Of a DNA stretch of 64,000 nucleotides, positions 8,435-17,994 are shown one piece after another (positions within the stretch are counted from its first letter, which is position 1; every line of letters starts with the position of its first letter). The DNA comes from Saprospiraceae bacterium (lineage in GTDB: Bacteria > Bacteroidota > Bacteroidia > Chitinophagales > Saprospiraceae). Location of the stretch: contig JABAQQ010000018.1 of the NCBI GenBank assembly GCA_019187225.1, positions 1 to 64,000 on the forward strand, read 5' to 3'. The notes below the pieces were generated by a model. The model was not told where the DNA came from. It searched no databases and was given only the letters and a program-made list of their open reading frames with translations. The translations under genes and the position numbers were made by a program.

Positions 8435-10822
8435 ATGTTTCAGCACAATCTTTTGGTCATTTACAGAAGTTTCAAACGCTTCAAAAGCGCGTTCTTCATC
8501 AACCTGCTCGGATTGACGGCAGGTTTGGCTTGCGTCTTTTTGATTTACCTGTGGGTCAACGACGAATGGGGATTCGATAAATTTCATGCCCGCGATGCGC
8601 AACTTTTCCAGGTGATGGAGATCAGCAGCGAAGGCGGGAAAAAAGTCGTGCACGACGGGACACAAGGCTTGCTCGGAGAAAGCATGGCGAAAGATTTGCC
8701 CGAAGTCGAATCGGCGGTGTCTATGTTGAATCTGGCAAAAGAGGAGGTTCCGTTGCCCTTCACTTTCAATGGGAGAACGGCGCAGTACAAAGGCATTTTC
8801 GCTACGCGCAATTTCTTCGACGTTTTCAGTTTCAAACTAAAAACCGGCCAGCCTGCGCAACTTTTTTCGGACAGAAACGCCGTCGTCATTTCGGAAGGCA
8901 TGGCGCAAAGTATGTTTGGTTCAGCCGAAGCAGCCGTCGGCAAAACGCTGGAATGCGCCTTTTTTGACAAGAAAAAACAGATGCAGGTATCGGGCGTTTT
9001 CGAAAAATTGCCGCCGGACAATACGCTGGTTTTCGATTTCGTGATGTCGTACGAAATGTGTTTGCAAGACCTGTGGACGAACGGACAAAAATGGTGGAAC
9101 GAAGGCGCGAATACGTACCTGTTGCTAAAAACCGGCACCGATGTCGCTGCTTTCAATGAAAAAATCGCCGGTTTTATAAAAAAGTATCACCCCGAAACCA
9201 TCTTCACTTGTTTCGTGCGGCAGTATTCGAGCGGATATTTGCATGGCACTTACCTGGACGGCGTGCAGGACGGCGGTCGGATCGCATACGTCCACTTATT
9301 TTCGTCCATCGCGCTGTTCATCCTGCTGATCGCCTGCATCAATTTTATGAACCTCTCGACCGCGAAGGCATCCGCGCGGCTCAAAGAAATCGGCATCAAA
9401 AAAGCGGTCGGGTCTTCGCGCCGGAATCTGATTGTGCAGTTTTTGACAGAGGCGGTTCTGCTCGCCACGCTTTCCACTTCACTTGCAGCCGGAGTGGTAT
9501 CGGTCTTGTTGCCGTATTTCAATGAGTTGACGGGCAAGCAGATTGCCGTGTCATTTTCGCCCGATTTGCTCGCTGCTGCCGGCATTTTGACTTTGCTGAC
9601 CGGCTTTTTTGCGGGCAGTTATCCGGCGTTTTATTTGTCGGGCTTTCGGCCTATCGAAGTTTTGAAAGGCAAAGTGCGGCATTCGGTGGGCGAACTTTTT
9701 GCCCGGCGCGGGCTCGTGGTTTTCCAGTTTATGGTGTCGCTGGCGCTGATTTTCGCCGTCGTGGTGATTTATCAGCAAGTTGAATTTGTACAGTCGAAAA
9801 ACCTGGGCTACGATAAGGCGAACGTTCTGTATTTCAACAAGGTAGGCGCGGCTTTTCAAAATTCGGAAGCGTTTTTGGCCGAACTTCGCCAGATCCCCGG
9901 AGTCGAGCGGGCGTCAGCCATGACCAACAGCGTCGTGCAAAAAAACAGTTTGGGCGGTTCGAGCACTTATGGCATCGAGTGGCCGGGGAAGTCGGACAAA
10001 GACCTGATTGATTTCGGCATTCAGGCGGTGGATTTTGATTTGATAGAAACACTGGGGCTCCAAATGGCGGAAGGACGAAGCTTTTCGCGCGAATTTTCCG
10101 ACGAGGGTTCCAGGTTGCTTTTCAACGAAACTGCCATAAAAGTGATGGGGTTGAAAAATCCGGTGGGGCAACAGGTCGTCCTGTGGAACGAACCCAAAAT
10201 CATTGCCGGGGTGGTCAGGGATTTTCACGTCACCTCGCTGCGCGAACCCATCGTCCCGATGGTTTTTCGTTTTGAGCCGAAACACGCCAATACGGTCATG
10301 GTGAAAATCAAGACCGGCGAAGAGCGGGCGACACTCGAACGACTGGGCGATTTTTATAAAAAATTCAACCCGGGCCACGACTTCGATTTCAGGTTTCTGG
10401 ATGAGGCTTATCAGGCACAGTACGTTTCAGAACGGCGTGTGTCGCAACTTTCCAAATATTTCGCCGGGCTGGCGATTTTGATTTCCTGCCTCGGCTTGTT
10501 CGGGCTGGCGACCTTCACCGCGCAGCAACGCACCAAAGAAATCGGCATCAGAAAAGTACTGGGCGCATCGGTGGCGGGCATCACGGGTTTATTGACAAAA
10601 GATTTTTTGAAATTGGTGATCATCGCCATTCTCATCGCCTCTCCGCTGGCTTATTTTTTCATGGATAAATGGCTGACAAATTTCGCCTATCACATTGATA
10701 TTCAGTGGTGGATGTTTGTAGCAGCGGCTTTAATTGCCCTGATAATTGCATTTTTGACGGTCGGTTTCGAGAGTGTGCGGGCGGCTTTGGCGAATCCTGT
10801 TAAAAGCCTGCGCTCAGAATGA
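8435..10822 (+). CDS. MacB-core/FtsX-type ABC permease, copy 2
   Basis: This 795-residue permease is paired with copy 1 and starts 42 bp after it without a visible promoter between, so the two are probably one transcript. An N-terminal helix (about 20-42) is followed by a periplasmic core, a central FtsX module (SARLKEIGIKKAVGSSRRN), a second core and a C-terminal module (RTKEIGIRKVLGASVAGITG). The last 100 residues closely resemble copy 1, ending ANPVKSLRSE, which points to tandem duplication. A heterodimeric permease pair is plausible. The transported substrate cannot be read from the sequence. Confidence 0.88.
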   Translation: MFQHNLLVIYRSFKRFKSAFFINLLGLTAGLACVFLIYLWVNDEWGFDKFHARDAQLFQVMEISSEGGKKVVHDGTQGLLGESMAKDLPEVESAVSMLNLAKEEVPLPFTFNGRTAQYKGIFATRNFFDVFSFKLKTGQPAQLFSDRNAVVISEGMAQSMFGSAEAAVGKTLECAFFDKKKQMQVSGVFEKLPPDNTLVFDFVMSYEMCLQDLWTNGQKWWNEGANTYLLLKTGTDVAAFNEKIAGFIKKYHPETIFTCFVRQYSSGYLHGTYLDGVQDGGRIAYVHLFSSIALFILLIACINFMNLSTAKASARLKEIGIKKAVGSSRRNLIVQFLTEAVLLATLSTSLAAGVVSVLLPYFNELTGKQIAVSFSPDLLAAAGILTLLTGFFAGSYPAFYLSGFRPIEVLKGKVRHSVGELFARRGLVVFQFMVSLALIFAVVVIYQQVEFVQSKNLGYDKANVLYFNKVGAAFQNSEAFLAELRQIPGVERASAMTNSVVQKNSLGGSSTYGIEWPGKSDKDLIDFGIQAVDFDLIETLGLQMAEGRSFSREFSDEGSRLLFNETAIKVMGLKNPVGQQVVLWNEPKIIAGVVRDFHVTSLREPIVPMVFRFEPKHANTVMVKIKTGEERATLERLGDFYKKFNPGHDFDFRFLDEAYQAQYVSERRVSQLSKYFAGLAILISCLGLFGLATFTAQQRTKEIGIRKVLGASVAGITGLLTKDFLKLVIIAILIASPLAYFFMDKWLTNFAYHIDIQWWMFVAAALIALIIAFLTVGFESVRAALANPVKSLRSE

Positions 10823-10831
10823 AGAAGGTTT

Positions 10832-11044
10832 TTAGTCCCGTCTTGAGCGGGATGAAGTCGTTGCGCAGAGAATGACTCGAACACTGCTGACCACTTTCAC
10901 TTTGGGAAACGCGATATTGTTCAGCACGTTGAAATGTCTGTCGTCCGTAACGATAAAGTCGGTCTTGGCCGCAATGGCGCAATCCACAAACTTGTTGTCA
11001 TCCGGATCAACGGTGAGTTCGGTCGTGGCCTTTGCCCCATGTCT
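10832..11044 (-). pseudogene. C-terminal fragment of a PIN-domain toxin-like protein
   Basis: One minus-strand frame, open from a TAG at 11045-11047 to a TAA at 10832-10834, reads DPDDNKFVDCAIAAKTDFIV and then TDDRHFNVLNNIAFPKVKVV. This is the conserved C-terminal half of the PIN-domain putative toxin family (COG1569-like), including the acidic DDNKFVDCA motif. No start codon precedes it in frame, and the N-terminal half with the first catalytic aspartate is missing. It is a relic of a toxin-antitoxin locus between two permease pairs, with no antitoxin visible. The intergenic space 10823-11288 otherwise holds a REP-like palindrome and a decayed copy of the regulatory module. Confidence 0.7.
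10835..10853. repeat. REP-like palindrome, copy 1
   Basis: GTCCCGTCTTGAGCGGGAT forms a short stem 12 bp after the stop of permease copy 2. A near-identical inverted copy lies at 41233-41251, also against the 3' end of a permease gene. It lacks a T-run, so it is more like a small repetitive extragenic palindrome than a terminator. Confidence 0.45.
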
Positions 11045-11085
11045 CTATTTGCTCCTGAGAAGGGTTGAGTTTGTCTATAGCCTGC

Positions 11086-11197
11086 TGCAGACGGCGATAA
11101 CGAAAATCTATCAATACCCGGCGCAAGTCTTGCAATTCCGCCCTCCATTTCCTCTTTTCTAAAAGTCTGACAATCAGCCATCCGGCATTTCGAAGGG
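11086..11197 (+). promoter_or_regulatory. Regulatory module B (degenerate copy)
   Basis: The conserved block before the promoter is well preserved (TTTTCTAAAAGTCTGACAAT, 11155-11174), as is a promoter-like TCCGGCATTTCGAAGGG (11181-11197). Only one weak dyad (around 11093-11107, CGGCGATAACGAAAA) is recognisable at the expected distance. It resembles modules A and C but looks decayed. It may still serve the glycosyltransferase-like gene at 11289, or be a leftover of a lost permease copy. Confidence 0.4.
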
Positions 11198-11288
11198 AAT
11201 TGCGTGGTAACATTTTCCACCACTCACCGCGGAAAAACGAAGTGAAATATTTTGGCAGCACCCCGATTCGAGCGGTTTCTTTGCCTCC

Positions 11289-12800
11289 ATGATGACCTTC
11301 CGTTATACCTGTGGTTATGTGCTGCTGTTCAGCCTGACGGCCTTCATCAACCGGTATGATGTGTGGTTGAGTTTACCTCCGGCTTCGATCCACCAATGGC
11401 GGCAAGCCGACGGTGCCGCTATTGCCTGGCACTATGCCCAACAGCCCTATTTTTGGGAACCGAAGGTCTGCAACCTGTTTGGCGCAGGCGATGCCCATGC
11501 AGCAGGCGAGCTCCCGCTGTTGTATTGGGTGGCAGGGCTTATTTCGCATTACGCAGATTGGCCGGAATATCCTTTGCGATGGATCGGGCTGCTGATGCTG
11601 TTTTTAGGTTGCCGGGCTTTCGGTTGGATCATACTCCAACTGACCCAACGGCCGTTGATGGCCGTTTTGGGGTGCGGTCTGTTGTTGACCTCGCCTGTTC
11701 TCGTTTACTATGGGCCGGGTTTTTTGCCCGATGCCCCGGCTTTTTGTTGTGTTTTGATGATGATGGCCTGTTTGTTTCAGGCTGATCAACGGCAAAGCGC
11801 CCGATGGTTATGCGCGGCGGCATTATGCGCTGCCCTGGCCATTTTGCTCAAAATGAGCATGGCGATCGTCCCGGTGGCGTTGGCGATCACCTGGTTTCAG
11901 GGCAAATGGCGGCGACAATGGCCGTCCGGCTCCTTGTGGAACGGCCGCTGGCCACTGCTGGCCGTGGCCGGAGTGGCAGTCGTCGTGCTGGGTTTTCGCT
12001 GGTGGATTGCCTGGTACAACGAGCTGCATCATGCCACCTATTTCCTCGCTTCGACCCGTCCGGTTTGGCGCTATGACTGGCCTTTTATCCGGGAAACGAT
12101 TATGATGTTCGGACGGATGGGTTTGCCTGCTTACGCCTCGGCAGGGCTGTATCTGGCGTGTTTGGGCGGTCTTTGGCTCGGTATCAAACACTGGAAAACT
12201 GCGCCTTTTGCCGTGCGGAATGTCCTGGTATTCACGGCTTTGGGCAGCATCGCCTATTTCCTGCTGTGGTTCAGGATGTTTCGGGAACACGATTATTACA
12301 CCATCTGCCTGCTGGCAATCCCTGTATTGTTGCTGCTGAACGGTTTTCGGCTGGCGTTGCAGCGATGGGGTGAAAAACGCATCGTTTGGGCGCTGGGGCT
12401 GTGCTGGTTGTTGGGGATTGGACACGCTCAGTATATCATGTCGAAGCGCATGCACCAGGCATTTCACCCCGAAACGAGCCTGAATTTGCCGCCGGGTGCT
12501 TTTCTGTCACCTGAGCGCCTGACCGATGCGGGCATTCCCGCGTCGGCCAAAGTGCTCTGCCCGCAGGATCCCTCCCCCAACATTGCGCTGTTTGCCCTAA
12601 AGCGTCACGGCTGGACGGCCTGTAATTTTGGCGACCGGATCAACGTCGACACTTTGCACAAGTACCGCACAGATTTTGGCCTGACCCACCTGGCTCTTCG
12701 CGACACCGCGCTATACAGTCCCTTATACCGGCGGTTTTTTCCGGCCAGGGTGTTCGGCAGCGAAGGATGGTATCTGTATACATATCCGGTCGTTCGATAG
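11289..12800 (+). CDS. GT-C family (PMT/ArnT-like) membrane glycosyltransferase
   Basis: This protein of 503 residues has about ten hydrophobic helices. After the first helix it carries SIHQWRQADGAAIAWHYAQQ, typical of the luminal loop of GT-C enzymes that use lipid-linked sugars (ArnT/PMT/GT39-83-like). A GPGFLPDAPAF segment follows after the third or fourth helix. Such enzymes transfer sugars from polyprenyl-phosphate donors to lipids or proteins on the outer face of the inner membrane; substrate and acceptor are unknown. It stands alone between two permease pairs, with a decayed copy of the permease regulatory module upstream and an intact one (module C) right after its stop. Starting at 11292 instead of 11289 would make little difference. 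Confidence 0.7.
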   Translation: MMTFRYTCGYVLLFSLTAFINRYDVWLSLPPASIHQWRQADGAAIAWHYAQQPYFWEPKVCNLFGAGDAHAAGELPLLYWVAGLISHYADWPEYPLRWIGLLMLFLGCRAFGWIILQLTQRPLMAVLGCGLLLTSPVLVYYGPGFLPDAPAFCCVLMMMACLFQADQRQSARWLCAAALCAALAILLKMSMAIVPVALAITWFQGKWRRQWPSGSLWNGRWPLLAVAGVAVVVLGFRWWIAWYNELHHATYFLASTRPVWRYDWPFIRETIMMFGRMGLPAYASAGLYLACLGGLWLGIKHWKTAPFAVRNVLVFTALGSIAYFLLWFRMFREHDYYTICLLAIPVLLLLNGFRLALQRWGEKRIVWALGLCWLLGIGHAQYIMSKRMHQAFHPETSLNLPPGAFLSPERLTDAGIPASAKVLCPQDPSPNIALFALKRHGWTACNFGDRINVDTLHKYRTDFGLTHLALRDTALYSPLYRRFFPARVFGSEGWYLYTYPVVR

Positions 12801-12839
12801 GCGAGGAGATGATTGGGGACAGATGAAATGCTTTTCTTT

Positions 12840-12945
12840 CGTCCGCTCCCGCACGAGCGCCGTCCGAAAGCGAACATTTTTTCGCCATTTTATTGCACTT
12901 AAAAGTTTGACAATCAGCAACTAAACAATTCGGCATGGGGTATGG
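12840..12945 (+). promoter_or_regulatory. Regulatory module C: paired dyads plus sigma-54-like promoter
   Basis: The dyads are CGTCCGCTCCCGCACG (12840-12855) and CGTCCGAAAGCGAACA (12861-12876). The promoter-like element TTCGGCATGGGGTATGG lies at 12929-12945, again with its GG 56 bp after the second dyad. The block AAAAGTTTGACAATCAGCAA (12901-12920) is shared with modules A and B. It lies 38 bp before the chosen start of permease copy 3, leaving a short leader. Confidence 0.65.
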
Positions 12946-12982
12946 GGAGTTGAATTGCCGATTGACCATCGGCGATAAGGCT

Positions 12983-15349
12983 ATGATCGCAAACTATATT
13001 CTCCTCGCATACCGCAACCTGTTGTCCAACAAGGTGGCCTCGTTCATCAATATTTTCGGGCTGTCCATTGCGGTGGCCTGCGGCATTACCGTCTTTTTAT
13101 TTCTGAAAAACTACTGGACGCTCGACAATTTCCACGTCAACGGAGACCGTATTTTCATGGTGGAACATGTCGCGGAGGTCGAAGGAGAAACACAAACAGC
13201 GGGAGATGCGCCTGCGCCCATCGCTCCGGCCCTGGCAGCGGATTTTCCCCAGGTGGAACAGACTGTTCGCATCGAAAAAGAGGGCGTTCGGGTGTTCAAC
13301 AAGGAAAATATCTTCAACGAAATACTCACCTATGCGGATACGGGGTTTTTCAGGATGTTCACTTTCCCGCTGAAATACGGAAATCCAGCGGCACTTGCCG
13401 ACCCAAATGCGCTCATTTTGAGCAGTGAAGCGGCGGAAAAGTATTTTCCGGGGCAGGTGCCGGTCGGTCAGCCGTTTTCAGTGGTTACGGACGATCAGCA
13501 GCACAAACAATTCACGGTTCAGGGCGTGGCAAAGCCGTTCCCGAACAACGCTGGTTTCGCATTCGATTTGCTGACCGGATACCACCCGGTGCATGAAGCA
13601 CTCCGAAATCAGGATTGGACGACACATATTTCGGGTGTTTTCGTTTCGGTCCGGAAGGTGGAAGATATCGCTTATCTCTCCGGGCAGATGAGCCGGTACG
13701 TGGCGCTGTACAATTCAAACAACCCGGATCGCCCGGTCAAAAGTTTTGTTTTCGACAATCTCCGGAATCCCGCGCCGGGCGCCTACAACGTGAACCGTCG
13801 GCCTGCAGAGGCTCATCACCCCTTGCTGACGGTGGTTTTTTCCGCCATCGCTCTATTAATGATGGGCTTGTCCTGTTTCAATTACGTCAATATATCGCTG
13901 GGCTCCGTCTCGCGCCGTTTGAAAGAGATCGGCGTCCGGAAAGTAATGGGCGGCAGCCGGACGCAACTCATTGCCCAATTCATGGCCGAAAACCTGCTGC
14001 TTTGTTTCGCGGCTTTGCTGCTGGGCCTGCTGATGACGGCAGCTTTTCTGGCGCCGCATTTCAACGAGATCATGGTCATGGACATATCGCTCTCTTTCGC
14101 TGAAAATACGGCCTTATGGTGGTTCCTGGCGGGTTTACTGGTGTTCACGGGCCTGGCTTCGGGCGCCTATCCTGCGTTGTATATTTCAGCGTTTAAGCCG
14201 ACCGTGATCTTTACCGGAAAACAAAAATTCGGAGATAAGAACACCTTGCGCCGCGGGCTTTTAACGGTGCAGTTCGTCCTGGCATTTATGGCAGTGATGA
14301 TCGGTGTGGTGTTGATGACGGCCGGCAGGCAATGGGAAAAAATTTACTGGGGCTACAACCCCGACCGGACGTTGGTGGTACAGCTCACCGACGGCAAGCA
14401 ATATGAACTGCTGAAAAATGAAATGTTGAAAAACCCGGCCGTTCAAACAATTGCCGGATCGCAACACCACATCGGGCAGTCGCTGGCAAAAGAAACCGTT
14501 TATATCGGTGGTGAGGAACAGGATGTATTCCGCTACGACGTCGGTGCCGGTTACTTCGAATCGTTGGATCTGGGGCTTGCCGAAGGTCGTTTTTTTGATG
14601 GGAGCCGCCGTGCCGAAGATGCGCGCTCGGTGGTGGTCAACGAATCCTTCGCCCGGCAACGTCAGTGGGACGAGGCAGTGGGAAAGACTCTTCGCGTCGG
14701 ACAACAAACTTATGCGATCGCAGGAGTGGTCAAGGACTTTAAACTTTTCGGGTCGGGCGTGGCTCGGCCTGCCGTGTTTTTTTTAGCCGATGATGCGCAA
14801 TACGGCTACCTGGTGGCCAGATTTGAACAGGGCAGCGGGCCCAAAGTGGCCGCTGAAGTGGAACGCATCTGGCCCGGACTTTTTGCGGGTGTGCCGGTCA
14901 ATCACTTTTTTCAGAAAGATATTTTTGAAGGGTTCAACCGGACATTCCGCAACCTGACGACTACTTTCGGCTACATCGCCGGCCTGGCTTTACTGATCGC
15001 CTGTATGGGCTTGTACGGTTTGGCGGCGCAGCATTTTTCAAGACGCCTGAAAGAGGTGAGCATGCGGAAAGTGTTGGGCGCCTCGGTTGCACAGATCATC
15101 CTGCTGGTCAACCGCGAGTTCCTCGTGCTGTTGCTGATCGCCGGATTGGTCGCTACGGGTATCAGTTATCTGGGAGTTCGACTTTTGCTCGACGCCGCGC
15201 AGGAATTCACCGGCACCTACCATCCCGGAATTGCTCCCTTTATCGCCGCCAACCTGATTGTCCTTATTACAGCTGCCGTCGCAGTGGGCAGACAAACCTG
15301 GAAGATCGCGCACGTTCAATTGTCAACGGTGCTGAAAAACAGCGATTGA
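12983..15349 (+). CDS. MacB-core/FtsX-type ABC permease, copy 3
   Basis: The protein (788 residues) starts MIANYILLAYRNLLSNKVAS and has the same layout as the other copies: N-terminal helix, periplasmic core, central FtsX module (SRRLKEIGVRKVMGGSRTQ), second core, C-terminal module (RRLKEVSMRKVLGASVAQII). The start at 12983 is preferred to an in-frame ATG at 12935, because the latter lies inside the promoter element of module C and adds a sequence not shared by the family. The C-terminus (STVLKNSD) differs from the ANPVxSLR ending of copies 1, 2, 6 and 7, so this copy is more diverged. Copy 4 follows after 36 bp. Confidence 0.87.
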   Translation: MIANYILLAYRNLLSNKVASFINIFGLSIAVACGITVFLFLKNYWTLDNFHVNGDRIFMVEHVAEVEGETQTAGDAPAPIAPALAADFPQVEQTVRIEKEGVRVFNKENIFNEILTYADTGFFRMFTFPLKYGNPAALADPNALILSSEAAEKYFPGQVPVGQPFSVVTDDQQHKQFTVQGVAKPFPNNAGFAFDLLTGYHPVHEALRNQDWTTHISGVFVSVRKVEDIAYLSGQMSRYVALYNSNNPDRPVKSFVFDNLRNPAPGAYNVNRRPAEAHHPLLTVVFSAIALLMMGLSCFNYVNISLGSVSRRLKEIGVRKVMGGSRTQLIAQFMAENLLLCFAALLLGLLMTAAFLAPHFNEIMVMDISLSFAENTALWWFLAGLLVFTGLASGAYPALYISAFKPTVIFTGKQKFGDKNTLRRGLLTVQFVLAFMAVMIGVVLMTAGRQWEKIYWGYNPDRTLVVQLTDGKQYELLKNEMLKNPAVQTIAGSQHHIGQSLAKETVYIGGEEQDVFRYDVGAGYFESLDLGLAEGRFFDGSRRAEDARSVVVNESFARQRQWDEAVGKTLRVGQQTYAIAGVVKDFKLFGSGVARPAVFFLADDAQYGYLVARFEQGSGPKVAAEVERIWPGLFAGVPVNHFFQKDIFEGFNRTFRNLTTTFGYIAGLALLIACMGLYGLAAQHFSRRLKEVSMRKVLGASVAQIILLVNREFLVLLLIAGLVATGISYLGVRLLLDAAQEFTGTYHPGIAPFIAANLIVLITAAVAVGRQTWKIAHVQLSTVLKNSD

Positions 15350-15385
15350 TCTTGTCATTCTCTTTCCCAAATTACAACCACAGTT

Positions 15386-17758
15386 ATGTTACAAAATTAT
15401 CTTCGCATCGCATTTCGCAACCTGCGCCGCAACCGCCTCTATGCGCTCATCAACATCGTGGGTATGGGCATCGGTATCGCGGCAGTCGTGTGGGCTTACC
15501 AGACCTACCGATTCAGTTTTTCTTTCGATGATTTCCACCCAGACCGCGCACACATCTTCCGGGCGCTGGTATACCGGGACGGCATGGAGGGAGCAAAAGG
15601 GCTTTGCCCCTCACCGGTGGCAATGGCGGCCAAAGAGGATTTTGCCAGCATTGCTGAAGTGGTGCGCTGGGATAGTCGGGGCGCCGACATCAAAGGCGAC
15701 CAAAGCGAGCCGTTCAGCCAGCAGGTGCATTTTACCGATCCGGCTTTTTTCAGGCTTTTCAATTTCCCGCTCGTGGCGGGCAGCAACGATTTGAGCGACA
15801 AAAGTACCGTGCTGCTGACGGAGGAAATGGCAACCAAATTTTTTGGAAAAGAAAACCCGCTGGGCAAAATCCTGGTATTCTACTCGGGCGAAAAAATCTC
15901 CCTGCCGCTCACGGTGAAAGGCATTTTAAAAGACCCGCCACTCAACTCCTCCATTCGGTTCAATTTTATCACACACTTTGACAATCAGAAAGTTAACGAC
16001 ACATCGTTTGTGCGATCCGATGACTGGAAATGGTTTCTGGACGCGGTGTTTTTCAAAATTCCCAACCCCGCGGACGCTCCGCGTTTGGCCAAAGATTTTG
16101 AAAAATACCTCCCGCTCCAAAACGCCGCGCGGAATGATTGGAAAGTGACCGGTTTTGCTTTGAAATCGCTGCCGGAGACAGCCGCGACAGAAGGCATTGA
16201 ATACAATGCTTTGTATAATCGTCCGGACAACTCGGCAGCATACGGCCCTTTCGTACTGGCGGTGCTCATCCTTTTTTCCGCCTGTCTCAACTTTGCCAAC
16301 ACCACCGTCGCCCGCTCCAACCGACGGCTGCGGGAAATGGGGGTGCGCAAGGTAATGGGCGGCACGCGCGGCCAACTGATGCGGCAAATGCTGCTGGAAT
16401 GTGCCGCCATTGTAGTGGCCGCCATTGGCGTGTCCGTGTTGTTCAACCATTGGTGGTTGCCGGTTTTCAACAGTATGTTCTCCGGGATCACGGTGGGCAC
16501 CGATTATTTCCACGACACGACATTGATTGTTTTTCTGGTCGTCATTTTTATCAGCACCACACTTCTGGCTGGCGCTTACCCGGCTTTTTATGTAAGTCGC
16601 TTCAACCCGTCGCGGATATTCAGCGGCACGGTAAAGTTCGGCGGCACCAACCTGTTTTCGCGTTTATTACTTGGCCTTCAGGTGGTGGTGTCGCTTATCA
16701 CGGTCATATCGGGCGTGGCATTTTCCCGGAATGCAACCTTTCAACAGCATTACGACTATGGCTATGACCGCAAAAACATGATGGGAGTATCGGTCAGCGA
16801 CCGCAACACTTACGAGGCTTACCGAAACGCCGTGCAACATTTACCCGGAATAGAGGAAGTCGCCGGTACCTTGCATCACATCGGGTTTGGCTATCGGGGC
16901 ATGACGGCGGAGGCCGAAGGCGAAAAACGGGAGACCAACTACATGGAAGTGGGCGACAACTACCTGAACACCATGAACTTGCGCATAGCGGCAGGTCGCG
17001 CCTTCGACCCGCGCATGGAATCGGACTACGAGAATGCCCTGCTCGTTTCCCAAAAATTCGCGGGACAATTCGGCTGGAAAGGAGAGGAGGCACTCGGCAA
17101 ACAAGTGCGTATAGACACCATCGCATTCACAGTTGTCGGGCTGCTTCAGGATTTCCATTCCGACAACCTGTTTGAACCGATGGAGCCGGTGGCGATGCGT
17201 CTGGTGCGCCCTGACCAATATGTTCGCCTCATCATCCGGACGAAACCCGGAGCATTGACTTCCATACACGACCAGGCTAAAGCGGAATGGGCCAGGTTGT
17301 TTCCGCTCAAACCTTTCCGTGGTTTTTACCAGGACGAAGTGGCCGCCGAGGCATTTCAGGTGACGAGCAGCATCGCCACCATCTTTTCGTGGTTTGCCAT
17401 TGTCGCTATGTTGCTGACAGCCACAGGATTGTTCGCTTTAGTGTCGCTGACGGTGTTGAAAAAAATGCGAGAAATCGCCGTGCGCAAAGTGATGGGCGCC
17501 CGGCCCCGGCAGATCATGGCTTTGGTGAACAAAGGCTACCTCTGGATTTTCCTCGTCGCCGCCGTTATCGGCTGTTATGCGGGCTGGTTTCTGACCAAAT
17601 TGCTGATGGATTTGATTTTCAAAATCAATGTCGGTGTGGAAGTCAGCACGATGATTTTTGCTGTGGTCGTATTGTTCCTTATTTCCGCACTGACGGTGGG
17701 TTTCAAAGTGTGGCAGGCCGTGCGGACGAATCCGGCGGAGGTGTTGAAGGCGGAATGA
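15386..17758 (+). CDS. MacB-core/FtsX-type ABC permease, copy 4
   Basis: This 790-residue permease starts MLQNYLRIAFRNLRRNRLYA, 36 bp after copy 3, and is probably co-transcribed with it. The central FtsX module carries NRRLREMGVRKVMGGTRGQL and the C-terminal one LKKMREIAVRKVMGARPRQI. It ends in NPAEVLKAE. The pairing of two unlike permeases behind one promoter repeats the arrangement of copies 1/2 and 7/6. The substrate is unknown, and the partner ATPase must be encoded elsewhere. Confidence 0.87.
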   Translation: MLQNYLRIAFRNLRRNRLYALINIVGMGIGIAAVVWAYQTYRFSFSFDDFHPDRAHIFRALVYRDGMEGAKGLCPSPVAMAAKEDFASIAEVVRWDSRGADIKGDQSEPFSQQVHFTDPAFFRLFNFPLVAGSNDLSDKSTVLLTEEMATKFFGKENPLGKILVFYSGEKISLPLTVKGILKDPPLNSSIRFNFITHFDNQKVNDTSFVRSDDWKWFLDAVFFKIPNPADAPRLAKDFEKYLPLQNAARNDWKVTGFALKSLPETAATEGIEYNALYNRPDNSAAYGPFVLAVLILFSACLNFANTTVARSNRRLREMGVRKVMGGTRGQLMRQMLLECAAIVVAAIGVSVLFNHWWLPVFNSMFSGITVGTDYFHDTTLIVFLVVIFISTTLLAGAYPAFYVSRFNPSRIFSGTVKFGGTNLFSRLLLGLQVVVSLITVISGVAFSRNATFQQHYDYGYDRKNMMGVSVSDRNTYEAYRNAVQHLPGIEEVAGTLHHIGFGYRGMTAEAEGEKRETNYMEVGDNYLNTMNLRIAAGRAFDPRMESDYENALLVSQKFAGQFGWKGEEALGKQVRIDTIAFTVVGLLQDFHSDNLFEPMEPVAMRLVRPDQYVRLIIRTKPGALTSIHDQAKAEWARLFPLKPFRGFYQDEVAAEAFQVTSSIATIFSWFAIVAMLLTATGLFALVSLTVLKKMREIAVRKVMGARPRQIMALVNKGYLWIFLVAAVIGCYAGWFLTKLLMDLIFKINVGVEVSTMIFAVVVLFLISALTVGFKVWQAVRTNPAEVLKAE

Positions 17759-17897
17759 AATTCGTCATTAAGGAGGGCTTCCGCCCCGCGCGGTATTGTC
17801 TCGCCACGCGAACCTACGTGGATAGTCAAGCCGAATGCCTGCAAACATCCGCATCAGGATACGAATAGGACATCTCATCCTGATGCACGCGGTGACA

Positions 17898-17935
17898 ACA
17901 CCGCTCCCGTACACCACGCCGTCCGAAACCGGCCG
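17898..17935 (+). promoter_or_regulatory. Regulatory module D: orphan dyad pair
   Basis: ACACCGCTCCCGTACA (17898-17913) and CGTCCGAAACCGGCCG (17920-17935) match the dyads of modules A and C with the same 22-bp spacing. At the expected promoter distance only a weak TCGG..GGG remains (about 17987-18000), overlapping the 3' end of the convergent S41 gene. No plus-strand gene follows, so this appears to be a relic left when the downstream gene was lost or replaced. Nothing else is seen in the 236-bp gap 17759-17994. Confidence 0.5.
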
Positions 17936-17994
17936 ATCCATTCCGCCTTTTCCTTTCCAATATCAATGGCAAGGCAGATGACACAGTCGGAGCA

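Noticed and set aside
11007-11261. An 84-codon minus-strand frame between permease copy 2 and the glycosyltransferase-like gene
   Set aside because: It reads through the conserved promoter block of module B and shows no family resemblance; only the adjacent frame with the PIN motif is protein-like.
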